DNA of 6,033 bases from Candidatus Brocadiaceae bacterium. Its GTDB lineage: Bacteria; Planctomycetota; Brocadiia; Brocadiales; Bathyanammoxibiaceae. Where the stretch lies: assembly GCA_030018855.1 (NCBI GenBank), contig JASEHG010000125.1, positions 1-6,033 of the forward strand. The letters run 5' to 3'. The position numbers and the translations under genes are program-made. Within the stretch, counting starts at the first letter, position 1. Every line of letters begins with the position of its first letter. Shown here one piece after another: positions 5,978 through 6,033 of the stretch. Below the pieces are notes generated by a model. The model had not been told where the DNA came from. It searched no databases and saw nothing but the letters and a program-made list of their open reading frames with translations.

Positions 5978-6033
5978 GTAGGGGCGTATTGTTCGCCACG
6001 GCGAATCTGCCTTAGGCATGACAATACGCCCCT
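5978..6033. repeat. Three-way-junction palindromic element at the window edge
   Basis: The outer arms AGGGGCGTATTGT (5980-5992) and ACAATACGCCCCT (6021-6033) are perfect inverted copies of 13 bp. Between them lie two further hairpins, TTCGCC-AC-GGCGAA (5992-6005) and TGCC-TTA-GGCA (6008-6018). By analogy with its relatives the right arm should continue as AC past the window. It is not a tRNA: it lacks the arms, anticodon and CCA geometry. Confidence 0.8.

Noticed and set aside
5817..5999. 60-codon reading frame on the minus strand ending directly before the kinase start
   Set aside because: It is composed mostly of palindromic repeats, has no recognisable domain, and overlaps the promoter and ribosome binding site of the kinase.
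5978..6033. tRNA-like cloverleaf
   Set aside because: It has only two internal hairpins, no anticodon arm geometry, no T-loop consensus and perfect outer palindromy typical of DNA repeats.

Overview
The window holds one two-component regulatory pair, both genes on the minus strand: a 1346-residue membrane-anchored sensor histidine kinase (5816 to 1776), then a 458-residue NtrC-class sigma54-activating response regulator (1434 to 58). No tRNA, rRNA, CRISPR array, transposase or plus-strand gene is supported.

Organism: a bacterium. Codon use is rich in AGG (Arg) and ATA (Ile) at moderate G+C, and the gaps are packed with short GC-rich palindromes built on GTAGGGGCGAA...TTCGCCCCTAC, a C-rich heptamer array and CCCTCCC/GGGAGGG hairpins. 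Such repeat litter is familiar from uncultured environmental lineages (for example Brocadiales-type Planctomycetes, Desulfobacterota, Nitrospirota or NC10). I cannot choose among them from this window.

Layout: 1-60 holds a TAGGGGG heptamer array (read on minus) whose first TAG is the stop codon of the response regulator. The regulator fills 58-1434. The 341-bp gap 1435-1775 contains a 200-bp MITE-like element (1464-1663) with 7-bp flanking direct repeats and degraded terminal inverted repeats, then a nested palindrome cluster (1688-1776) that runs into the kinase stop codon. The kinase fills 1776-5816 and has a sigma70-type promoter (TTGAAG-17-TAATAT) just upstream. From 5894 to the window end there are more palindromic repeats, the last forming a three-way-junction fold.

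Function: the kinase should sense an extracytoplasmic ligand through its Cache domain and intracellular cues through four PAS domains and one GAF domain, then autophosphorylate at H1093. It would pass phosphate to D55 of the regulator, which then activates sigma54-dependent promoters. The targets are not visible here.

Most interesting observation: pieces of the intergenic palindromes also appear inside the two coding sequences, always in frame and in loops or linkers. The sites are the PAS1 loop of the kinase, the loop of its HisKA helical hairpin, and the AAA+/HTH linker of the regulator. Both genes also end in a TAG lying at the edge of a repeat. This suggests a palindromic element family that creates protein segments, by analogy with Rickettsia palindromic elements.
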